This document shows positions 6,951-13,869 of a stretch of DNA of 13,869 nucleotides, piece after piece. The notes beneath the pieces were generated by a model that was not told the DNA's origin, did no database searches, and was given only the letters and a program-made list of their open reading frames with translations. Within the stretch, counting starts at the first letter, position 1. Each line of letters starts with the position of its first letter. The stretch lies in assembly GCA_965372135.1 (NCBI GenBank), contig CBDVBD010000082.1:1-13869 (forward strand), written 5' to 3'. The position numbers and the translations under genes were made by a program. The DNA is from CBDVBD01 sp965372135. Its GTDB lineage: Bacteria; Electryoneota; RPQS01; CBDVBD01.

Positions 6951-9524
6951 ATGAACTTGCGTACGTTGTTTTTGGTTGCTTTTGTCATTTCATTGGATTT
7001 GATTTTGGTGAGTTCAGCGTTTGCGGAATATCAGATTGGTGAGCATGTCAATGATTTCACGCTTCCTGATGCTTACGGAAACCCGGTGTCGTTGTATGAT
7101 TATCAGGATCAGATCGTAATACTCACGTTCTGGTTTACCGAATGAACCTTTTGTCAAGCGGAGGCTCCGCAATTACAACAGGTTTTTGAAAACTACCGCA
7201 ACCAGGGAGTGATGGTGTTAGCACTTGGTTGGCAGGAATCACAAGCGGCGTGCCAAGCTTGGATCAACACCTACGGTTTGACCTATGCCGTCCTTTCAGA
7301 CTTGTCAACGGCAACCTCCCAGCTTTTTATCCCCAACCAGGGCGGGACTTTTCACTTTCCCCACAACTGCGTTGTTGATCAATATCAGATCCTTCGGTAC
7401 TCCACTCAGGGATGGAATCAGTCAGCGATAGAAAGCATGCTGCAATCGCTGATGGAGCCGGAAGCAGCGTTCGATCCAACCGAATTGAATTACGGAGTGG
7501 TCGATTTCGGAAATACCGTTGATCTGGAACTGACTATCGACAATGCGGGCACCGGCGTATTGCAGGTGACCAATATTACCGCTTCTGATCCTTCCCTTTT
7601 CAGTGTCACTCCAAATTCCGGACAGGTGTATGCAGTTGACGATTCGCTGGTGGTAACGGTAACCCTGCATGCATTACAGGCGGGCAGCATCAACGAGGAA
7701 TTGACCATCGAAACCAATGACGGAATCTTTACCGTGGGTTTAACTGCTCAGGTTACTGCGGCGGGTCCGTTCCTGGTGGTCTCTGCCTACGAGGTTGATG
7801 ATCTGGGGAATCCCAATGGGATGTTGGAATATGGAGAAACCGCCCGGCTTTCGGTGACACTGCAGAATATCGGGATCGGTGATGCTTTGAATGCGGAAGC
7901 AACCATGGTATCATCCGACCGTTATGTCACCATCGTTGATAGCTTCGAAACATACGGCACTATCGGGGAAGGGTTATCAGTGGAAAGAGTCGATGCATTT
8001 GAGTTCGATGTGCACGGTGATGTGCCGGATGGTTACAATCTTCAACTTACCTTAAATGTTACCGCCGATGAAAGCCGCTTGGAATTGGAAATCCCGCTCC
8101 CGATTGAAGCGCATTCAGCGGATTTCCAGGTGACTGGATTTATCATCGATGATGTGTCCGGAAACGGTAACGGTATATTAGACCCCGGTGAAACTGCGGA
8201 CATTACCTTGACTTTAACCAATGATGGCAGTGCGGGAACTTCCGGGTTGACTGCCGTGCTCACCAGTGATTCGCCCTATTTGCAGATTCTTAGCGGGTCG
8301 TCTAATCATGCTGGAATAGCCTCCTTGGGCGCCGGTACCTTTGCTCCCGATTATCAGGTGTCGGTGTCGGCGGGATGTCCGGATTTAACCCCTGCGGTAT
8401 TCTATCTAACAATCGATGGATCGCGCAGTTTTATGTCCCATTTATTGAAACCGGTAACGTTGGGGACGTTCCAGGAAGCGGTGGAAAACGGTCAAGGAGC
8501 CTGGACTCATGATTTCCAGACTTCCGGATTCGACGATCAATGGCATATATCCACCACCAGATCCCATTCGCCGTCACACAGTTGGAAATGCGGTGACACC
8601 GGAACCGGGAACTACCAGAACCGGTTGGATGCGGTACTGATGACGCCGCCATTGACCATCTCGGATGGATGCCAGTTGACATTCTGGCATTGGATGGAAG
8701 CGGAAATTTCCGGCACCTATCCCGATTCCGCTTACGACGGCGGTATTGTGGAGATATCGATGGACGGTGGTCCCTGGACCCAGATTACCCCTCAAGGCGG
8801 CTATAACAAAACCACCCGCTACTCCGCCGGCGGAGGCAGTCCTTATTCCGGACCTTTCGCAGGGACACCCTGTTATTCCGGGTCGATCGCTTGGAATCAG
8901 GCGTCCTTCGATTTAACGGGATATTCCGGATCGGCGCAGGTACGGTTCCGTTTCGGCAGCGACAATGGCTCTACCCGCGAAGGGTGGTATGTGGATGATA
9001 TCCAGATCGACATAGTGGGAGTTACCGGTGCGCCGGTGAACTTAGAAGCGTCGTTAGATGGGAGCGAGGTTACGCTCACCTGGAATAGCCCGGGTGTCAA
9101 TCCTTTGATGTCCCTGCTCAGCTACAACATCTACCGGAATTCGGTCAAAATCGATTCCCTGATTCAGGACGTGGAATACGTCGATGATTTAGCGCAGATG
9201 ACGTATGGAACCTATCTCTATCAGGTGTCGGCGCAATATGATGATGGGGAAAGTTCTTTGACCACACCGGTGCCGGTGAATTACGTTGGTAGCCTCGATC
9301 CGGTGCAGAATTTGGTCATCAGTGTTGTTGGGAATCATGTTTTGTTGAATTGGTCTGCGGTGGTGAATGCAACCAGTTACCGGGTGTACCGGGCTGATAA
9401 TCCCGGCGATCCCATGGGCAGCGGTACTATAATTGGCACGCCAATCAACAGCAACTACTTGGACAGCAATGTTTTGTTGGGCAATCCTAAAGCCTTTTAC
9501 GTGGTGACTGCAACTAACGAATAA
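6951..9524 (+). CDS. Secreted thioredoxin-fold selenoprotein (UxxC) with ASH, adhesin-type and FN3 domains; TGA 7143-7145 read as Sec
   Basis: It is read as one 857-residue protein. The ATG at 6951 has AGAGG at 6940-6944 and starts a clear signal peptide (cleavage expected after AFA, residue 25). A TlpA/AhpC-TSA-type thioredoxin domain follows (about 27-170): VNDFTLPDAYGNPVSL, then ILTFWFTE, then TGA at codon 65, then TFCQAEAP with Cys68. Family members have CxxC here, so the TGA replaces the first cysteine to give U-x-x-C. The frame stays open and keeps family features to the end, including a candidate cis-proline at Pro137 (HFPHN). After it come an ASH/DUF1573-like domain (173-270), two beta-sandwich repeats (272-500), a jelly-roll/MAM-like domain (508-688) and two FN3-like domains (694-857). 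A SECIS-like hairpin follows the TGA. It is probably an extracytoplasmic thiol/selenol oxidoreductase or peroxidase; the substrate is unknown. Ordinary callers would split it into 6951-7145 and about 7209-9524. Confidence 0.88.
7143..7145 (+). other. Probable selenocysteine codon (in-frame TGA)
   Basis: This TGA is the only stop in the frame between 6951 and 9522. It falls at the N-terminal cysteine position of the thioredoxin-fold redox motif (WFTE-U-TFC-QAEAP). It differs from a cysteine codon (TGT or TGC) by one base. Read-through needs SelA, SelB, SelC and SelD, none of which is in the window. Confidence 0.88.
7146..7183 (+). promoter_or_regulatory. Bacterial SECIS-like hairpin
   Basis: Three stacked helices begin immediately after the TGA. 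ACCT (7146-7149) pairs with AGGT (7180-7183). After a 1x1 mismatch, TTGT (7151-7154) pairs with ACAA (7175-7178). After a 3x4 internal loop, GCGGA (7158-7162) pairs with TCCGC (7166-7170), leaving the loop GGC (7163-7165). The first loop G is 18 nt after the TGA. That matches the general bSECIS layout and is close to E. coli fdhF, whose GGU loop lies at nearly the same distance. Folding was done by eye. Confidence 0.82.
7768..9524 (+). repeat. Long diverged repeat, copy 2 (C-terminal module of the selenoprotein)
   Basis: This is the partner of 1564-3320 in direct orientation, about 6.2 kb downstream. It arose by duplication or domain transfer of a whole multi-domain C-terminal half. In this copy it is preceded by an ASH domain and a thioredoxin domain instead of a C25 peptidase. 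The copies differ at many synonymous and some non-synonymous positions, so the event is not recent. Confidence 0.88.
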
Positions 9525-9543
9525 AGTGTAACTTGATTACAGT

Positions 9544-9584
9544 AAAAGCCCTTCGGAACACTATCGTCCGGAGGGCTTTTTTTA
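9544..9584. terminator. Bidirectional terminator between the selenoprotein and the convergent M1 peptidase
   Basis: A 14-bp stem (9544-9557 with 9567-9580, one T-G wobble) encloses a 9-nt loop. T residues at 9577-9583 serve the plus strand, and the AAAA at 9544-9547 serves as the T tract on the minus strand. It sits 20 bp after one stop codon and 21 bp before the other, so one hairpin probably ends both transcripts. Confidence 0.9.
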
Positions 9585-9604
9585 TTCCTTGGGCTGTTAA
9601 TCGG

Positions 9605-11782
9605 TTACGGCTCTCTTCGTGCCGTAACCTGGTAAAATGCCTGTTGGAATGATTCCAGGATACCGCTGTCGACGGCGAAAGTGTCGGTTACGGTGGTTAG
9701 CGAATCCAACGGGAGACCGTAAGCAACACCCCGATAGATGGTGTAGGCGTTGGCGATTTCTACCGGGCTCCATCGAAGGACAACATCGGATCCGGTGCGC
9801 TCTATCACCAGATCATCCACCGCTTCCGGCACTCCAAATATCTGCATAACGAATTCTTGTGTTATGGAGGCACTGGCATCGTCGGATACCTTAATAGTGA
9901 ATGCCGCTAAAGTGTCGCTGGATGGAATGCCGGAAATTACCCCGGACAGGGAATCCAGCGTCAACCCTGCAGGCAAGGTTCCCGATGTGATTTCCCAGGT
10001 GTATGGTTCGACTCCTCCGATTGCTCTTAGGGTATCCGCGTAAAGTATTTCGATGTATCCGGGCAATAACGTGTCCGTGACAATGGTCAAGGGATAGATT
10101 CCCTCTTGTTCAAAACGCAGGATCCATTGGTCGGGGTCTAACTCCACATTGCTGGGTTCCCAGGGCAGATCGATTTCGAAAACCTGCGTTTCCAGCGAAT
10201 CCCATAATACCACAGTTGTGTCGGTGCGGCTGCCGGTGATACTCATTTGGATGGGCATGGTGAACAAGTTGGCACTGGTTTGCTGCTGAGTGATAGTTAC
10301 GTATAGGTGATAAGAACCATCCCAAAATCCACCATCCCATCCCCACTGATAGTCCGGACGGTTAACCCCCCAAATCCATTCCTGGAAAAACCAGCTCAAA
10401 TCCGATCCCCACACGTTTTCACAGATGACTTGGAAATCCTGGGTAGTCGCGTTACTGTAAGCATAAGCATCCCGATAGTCCGGGAATATGCTCCATATCG
10501 AATCGCCCACCACCCCGCGCAGCATGTGCAGCACCCAAGCGCCTTTGTGATATACGGTATTGGAACCGAACAACGGGTCCGGGTCGTAAATGGGACCGCT
10601 GGGATCAGACACATACAGATTGTTTTGCATATAGTTGTGGTAGCCGGATATCCCCTGGGTGGTTTCAATATATAATGCTTCGGAATAGCTGGCGAAGCCT
10701 TCGTTTAACCAGATATGTGGCCAGTCATCCAACGTCACCAAATCCCCCCACCATTGATGCCCCAATTCATGTACTAATATCCAGTCATAAGCGTGATTTC
10801 CCTGTATCAAACCCTGTCCATAGGTAGTCAACGTCTGGTGTTCCATAGCGCCGCCCCAGTTGAATTCCGCCATGCCGTAGGATTCCGCTGTAAAGGGGTA
10901 TTCGCCGAAGTAACCCCGTAGTATTTCGATCGCTGAAGGCGTAATATCGAAATCGATCACGGCGTCGTCATAATCTTCCGGATACACATAATGGGTGATG
11001 GGCATGGTGTCACCAGCCATCGTGACGTATTCGTCCGTGATGGTTTGGTAATTCGTGCTGGTGATACTGACTAAGTAGGTGGAGATGGGGTAGCTTTCGT
11101 GCCAGTGGTAGGTTTTGGTGCCGTTACCGTTGTCGATCACTTCACGGAGTAATCCGTTGGAAGTGGAGATATTAGCATCATCGGCGGTGATCAGAACATC
11201 GGTGGAATCGGCTTTATCGTTGGGTACGTCCTTACAAGCCCACCAATCGCGTGCGCCGGTGGGTTCCGACAAGCTCCAGACCACCGAGTGACCGTTGTGC
11301 ATGCTGAAAGTAAAAGACCCGAAACCGCTGCTGGGCGGAACGCCGTGATAATACACCTCAGTGGTAAATGTATCCCCCGAATCCAACGGTGTTGACCAGG
11401 TGATGGTTATCAGGTCATTGGTATGGGTCCAGCTTGAAGCATGCCCGGCCATTATCACCGAATCCACCGTCATCGGATTGGAGAAATTCAGGTCGGTTTC
11501 CGTATAGTTGTCCACCAGTGCCATCGCCGTCATGGTCACTACCCCATTGATAATCTGCCAGGCGGTATCGGTGATGTCGATGTCGAGTCGGTAATGGATC
11601 ACGTCCATATTCGCCTGATTTCGGGTGGGCTGTACTTCATCCAAGCCCTGGTACCGTGACACCAACCGCTGCCATTCCTGCTGGTGGAAATCACCCGGGG
11701 TTAGGATATCCCCATCCTGTGCCGCCGCCGTTAGACAGCACATTAACAGCATTATCCCAATAACTAAATAATTATTACACAT
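9605..11782 (-). CDS. Secreted M1 family zinc metallopeptidase with Ig-like and FN3-like C-terminus
   Basis: A 725-residue aminopeptidase N-like protein. I start it at the ATG at 11782; an in-frame TTG at 11791 would add three residues, and neither has a good ribosome site. The signal peptide covers about residues 1-21 (YLVIGIMLLMCCLTAAA). After the N-terminal beta domain come the substrate-recognition motif GGAMEHQT (310-317), the zinc site HELGH (His338, Glu339, His342) with Glu361 in NEGFASY, and the catalytic Tyr411 in VYHKGAWVLHML. All M1 catalytic residues are present, so it should be active. The C-terminus carries a putative Ig domain (about 575-650, LPAGLTLDSLSGVISG) and an FN3-like domain ending FYQVTARREP, akin to the ends of the two other secreted proteins here. 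It probably trims peptides outside the cytoplasm, perhaps with the C25 peptidase. Confidence 0.93.
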   Translation of the reverse strand: MCNNYLVIGIMLLMCCLTAAAQDGDILTPGDFHQQEWQRLVSRYQGLDEVQPTRNQANMDVIHYRLDIDITDTAWQIINGVVTMTAMALVDNYTETDLNFSNPMTVDSVIMAGHASSWTHTNDLITITWSTPLDSGDTFTTEVYYHGVPPSSGFGSFTFSMHNGHSVVWSLSEPTGARDWWACKDVPNDKADSTDVLITADDANISTSNGLLREVIDNGNGTKTYHWHESYPISTYLVSITSTNYQTITDEYVTMAGDTMPITHYVYPEDYDDAVIDFDITPSAIEILRGYFGEYPFTAESYGMAEFNWGGAMEHQTLTTYGQGLIQGNHAYDWILVHELGHQWWGDLVTLDDWPHIWLNEGFASYSEALYIETTQGISGYHNYMQNNLYVSDPSGPIYDPDPLFGSNTVYHKGAWVLHMLRGVVGDSIWSIFPDYRDAYAYSNATTQDFQVICENVWGSDLSWFFQEWIWGVNRPDYQWGWDGGFWDGSYHLYVTITQQQTSANLFTMPIQMSITGSRTDTTVVLWDSLETQVFEIDLPWEPSNVELDPDQWILRFEQEGIYPLTIVTDTLLPGYIEILYADTLRAIGGVEPYTWEITSGTLPAGLTLDSLSGVISGIPSSDTLAAFTIKVSDDASASITQEFVMQIFGVPEAVDDLVIERTGSDVVLRWSPVEIANAYTIYRGVAYGLPLDSLTTVTDTFAVDSGILESFQQAFYQVTARREP

Positions 11783-11830
11783 TTCAATCAATCTCTATAT
11801 CTTGCGAAGCGACTAATTTTTACCATAGTT

Positions 11831-11859
11831 AATATACCGATTTTTTGGGATTTAATCAA
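11831..11859 (-). promoter_or_regulatory. Sigma-70-type promoter of the M1 peptidase gene
   Basis: On the minus strand, TTGATT (11854-11859) and TATATT (11831-11836) are 17 nt apart and lie about 50 bp upstream of the start codon. I see no terminator after pseC in the 11783-11917 gap, so some read-through from pseBC is possible. Confidence 0.7.
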
Positions 11860-11917
11860 GGAAAATATGCGGTATGGGAAATAGTATTATGGAGTGTAAT
11901 TACAAGAATAAGCGGAC

Positions 11918-13135
11918 TTACGCGGTAATGAGACTTCTGGATGTTTCAGATTGCAAAGACCTGGCGAAGGAAAACACCACAGACCGCACCGTATCCACGG
12001 TCCGGTCCACATCCAGATCAGACATCATTGGGTAAATAGGCAGGGATATCACGTTCCAATAGTAGGATTCCGCACCGGGATAGTCTCCGGGCACGGCGCC
12101 CAAGCGGTTTTGATAGTACGGATGAAAATGCAGCGGAATATAGTGGACGTTCACACCCAATCCGGCATCTTTCAGGCGGTTGAACACTTCCAGTCGATCC
12201 ACTCCAAGGACTTCCGGATTGACCTGTATCACATACAAGTGCCAGGCGGAATCCGTATTATTATCGGGAGTGTGTATCCCGGGAAGGTTTTCGAACTGCT
12301 GGTTATAATAGACTGCGATATCACGTCGGCGGGCGATGAATTCGTTCAGGCGCTTCAATTGGGTTTGACCCAGCGCACATTGGAAGTCGGTCAGCCTGGC
12401 GTTGGTGCCCAATCCTTGCATTTCGTAATACCAAGGACCATGGTTTTCCTGCAAGCAGGCGGTGTCTTTGGTAATACCGTGATTTCGGTAGGCTTGGATT
12501 CGGGAATCCAGTTGCTGATCATTGGTAAATACGGCGCCGCCTTCGCCGGTAGTGATGGATTTGACCGGATGGAAACTGGTCACTGCCATGTCAGAGTACT
12601 GGCATCCGCAGATTTTCCCTCCTGAATACTCACCCCCCAGCGCATGGCAGGCATCTTCCACAATATGAATTCCATGGTGTTGGGCAATGTGTTTGATCGT
12701 TTCCATGTCGCAGGAAGCGCCGGTTAGTTGCACTGGGATAACGGCTCGGGTGTGTGGGGTGATTTTCCGGGCGAAATCGTCGGGATCCAGGAGTCCGGTG
12801 TGAAGATTGACATCTGCGAGGACCGGCGTGCCGCCCTGATGGAACACACAATTGCCGGTAGCGATAAAGGTAATGGCGGGGACAATCACTTCGTCACCGG
12901 GACTGATCCCGATGGCGTTCATGGCGGCTTCTAAAGCAGTAGTTCCGTTGGATAACACCGTCACATGATGTGCGCCGATGTAGTCGGCGAGGTCGCTTTC
13001 AAAGTCGGCGACTCGCGGACCTTGGGTGATCCAATCCGATTTCAGAATGTCCAGGACTTCTTGGATCTCCGTCTCGCTGATCCATTGATGTCCATATGGA
13101 ATCCGCCAATTTTGCGGTGTAGGGTTCAAGGTCAT
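11918..13135 (-). CDS. pseC: UDP-4-amino-4,6-dideoxy-N-acetyl-beta-L-altrosamine transaminase (PseC)
   Basis: A 405-residue PLP enzyme of the DegT/DnrJ/EryC1/StrS family, a normal length. It transfers an amino group from glutamate to C4 of the PseB product, the second step to CMP-pseudaminic acid. The N-terminal signature IPYGHQWISETEIQEVLDILKSDWITQGP (residues 12-40 region) is typical of PseC. LSNGTTALEAAM binds phosphate, VEDACHALG (159-167) stacks on the cofactor ring, and Lys192 in SFHPVKSITTGEGG is the Schiff-base lysine. PHPYYQ-like residues near 320 (HFHPYYQ) fit sugar transaminases. The start at 13135 lacks a clear ribosome site, and its ATG forms ATGA with the following base. pseB lies directly upstream on the same strand and overlaps it, so translation is probably coupled. 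Pseudaminic acid decorates flagellins or surface glycans; which applies here is not visible. Confidence 0.93.
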   Translation of the reverse strand: MTLNPTPQNWRIPYGHQWISETEIQEVLDILKSDWITQGPRVADFESDLADYIGAHHVTVLSNGTTALEAAMNAIGISPGDEVIVPAITFIATGNCVFHQGGTPVLADVNLHTGLLDPDDFARKITPHTRAVIPVQLTGASCDMETIKHIAQHHGIHIVEDACHALGGEYSGGKICGCQYSDMAVTSFHPVKSITTGEGGAVFTNDQQLDSRIQAYRNHGITKDTACLQENHGPWYYEMQGLGTNARLTDFQCALGQTQLKRLNEFIARRRDIAVYYNQQFENLPGIHTPDNNTDSAWHLYVIQVNPEVLGVDRLEVFNRLKDAGLGVNVHYIPLHFHPYYQNRLGAVPGDYPGAESYYWNVISLPIYPMMSDLDVDRTVDTVRSVVFSFARSLQSETSRSLITA

Positions 13136-13869
13136 GGTTGCTGTTGATCATTTCTATTAACTGTTCGGCACCGACCCAATGATCGTTGTTATTACTGGAA
13201 TAGATAAATCCTTCCGGGACTTTGACGCCGTCGTGGTACTCCGTCCGTTTCCACCAGGTGCATGCCGGCATGATCACGTACATTCCGTCCAGTTCAAGGG
13301 TGTTCCTGCCGTCTTCTTCGGTAACCAGGATTTCGTGCAGCTTTTCTCCGGGACGGATGCCGATGGTCTTGATTTCGCATTCCGGGGCGATTATTTTCGC
13401 AATATCGATCACCCGCATCGATGGAATCCTTGGTGTGAAAATCTCACCACCGATCATGATATTGATACAACGAATCACAAAATCAACCGCCGCTGGCAAA
13501 GTGATCCAGAATCTGGTCATGCGATCATCGGTTATTGTAATTTGACCAGTCGATGCTTGTTTCATAAATAGCGGTACTACGCTGCCGCGGCTGCCCATTA
13601 CATTCCCGTATCGCACCACGCTGAACCGGGTTTTTCGGGGTCCGGCGTATGAGTTGCCGTGCACGAATATTTTTTCGGCGCATAGTTTAGTGGCGCCATA
13701 GAGGTTGACCGGATTCACCGCCTTGTCGGTGCTGATACACATTACTTTGTGCACACCGGCTTTGATTGCGGTTTCTACCACGTTTTGCGCACCGAGTACA
13801 TTGGTCTTGACCGCTTCGAACGGGTTGTATTCGCAAGCCGGTACCTGCTTCATAGCGGCGGCATGTACC
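12999..13869 (-). CDS. pseB: UDP-N-acetylglucosamine 4,6-dehydratase (inverting) PseB, 5' partial, with unusual C-terminal overlap
   Basis: The gene enters from the right edge, so the Rossmann nucleotide-binding N-terminus is missing. Visible landmarks are HAAAMKQVPACEYNPFEA at the edge, TNVLGAQNVVETA, the STDKAVNP strand, the catalytic YGATK (Tyr-x-x-x-Lys of short-chain dehydrogenases), VVRYGNVMGSRGSVVPLF and TDDRMTRFW. These identify PseB, which oxidises, dehydrates and epimerises UDP-GlcNAc as the first step to pseudaminic acid. Family members normally end soon after a segment like GFIYSSNNNDHWVGAEQLIEMI. Here the frame runs on about 45 residues to 12999, overlapping pseC by 137 bp with a tail that shows no family likeness. 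The true end may be near 13132-13148 if a one-base error or frameshift is present. It forms an operon with pseC. Confidence 0.88.
   Translation of the reverse strand, partial: VHAAAMKQVPACEYNPFEAVKTNVLGAQNVVETAIKAGVHKVMCISTDKAVNPVNLYGATKLCAEKIFVHGNSYAGPRKTRFSVVRYGNVMGSRGSVVPLFMKQASTGQITITDDRMTRFWITLPAAVDFVIRCINIMIGGEIFTPRIPSMRVIDIAKIIAPECEIKTIGIRPGEKLHEILVTEEDGRNTLELDGMYVIMPACTWWKRTEYHDGVKVPEGFIYSSNNNDHWVGAEQLIEMINSNHDLEPYTAKLADSIWTSMDQRDGDPRSPGHSEIGLDHPRSASRRL

Noticed and set aside
6951..7145. A separate 64-residue gene ending at the TGA, or a nonsense-mutated pseudogene
   Set aside because: The frame is intact on both sides, the TGA is at the exact redox-cysteine position and a SECIS-like hairpin follows. 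A random nonsense mutation would rarely show all three.
7209..9524. Independent downstream gene starting at GTG 7209 or ATG 7212
   Set aside because: It would begin inside the thioredoxin fold with no signal peptide, and the AGGGAG at 7204-7209 is too close to either start.
9605..11782. GAMEH instead of GAMEN in the M1 peptidase as a defect
   Set aside because: His in place of Asn at this position occurs in many bacterial M1 relatives, and all zinc and catalytic residues are present.
11951..12625. 224-residue plus-strand ORF
   Set aside because: It is fully antisense to pseC, which carries every family motif; there is no ribosome site or known domain.

Overview
The window reads as a piece of an uncultured, probably Gram-negative bacterium. 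The best guess is a lineage of the FCB superphylum (Cloacimonadota, Marinimicrobia, Zixibacteria or a similar candidate phylum). This rests on large modular secreted proteins (C25 gingipain-type and M1 peptidases ending in fibronectin type III-like domains), an ArsEFG-type operon and pseudaminic acid genes. It cannot be fixed to a phylum from sequence alone. There is no tRNA, rRNA, CRISPR array, insertion sequence or origin in view. Nearly all the DNA is coding.

Layout. (1) 1-3320, plus strand: most of a secreted C25 cysteine peptidase that enters from the left edge, followed by a strong terminator. (2) 3455-6734, plus strand: a self-contained operon of an ArsR-family repressor, an ArsP-like permease with a Cys-Ser-Cys motif, a tiny CPKC thioredoxin (ArsE-like), a membrane-anchored CSNC thioredoxin (ArsF-like) and a CcdA/DsbD-like membrane protein (ArsG-like). 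It has a promoter whose -10 box is enclosed by a perfect palindrome, and it ends at a terminator. (3) 6803-9584, plus strand: one 857-residue secreted protein whose frame is interrupted only by TGA at 7143-7145. That TGA lies exactly where the first cysteine of a thioredoxin CxxC should be, and the next 38 nt can fold into a bacterial SECIS-like hairpin. I read it as a selenoprotein (U-T-F-C), not as two genes. (4) 9605-11782, minus strand: a secreted M1 metallopeptidase with its own promoter, convergent on a shared bidirectional terminator. (5) 11918-13869, minus strand: pseC and the 3' part of pseB, the first two enzymes of CMP-pseudaminic acid synthesis.

How the parts relate. The peptidase and the selenoprotein share a C-terminal module of about 586 residues (1564-3320 and 7768-9524) and flank the arsenical/thiol operon like a large diverged direct repeat. 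Three transcription units carry the same promoter form (TTGA-type -35, 17-nt spacer, TATATT). The ArsE-ArsG-ArsF set looks like a DsbD-type electron relay split into three polypeptides: cytoplasmic, membrane and extracytoplasmic. An extracytoplasmic Sec-containing thioredoxin is encoded right beside it, so a shared redox role is possible but only inferred.

The most notable finding is the secreted thioredoxin-fold selenoprotein with a long adhesin/FN3-type tail. A standard gene caller would break it into a 64-residue fragment and a headless downstream ORF.
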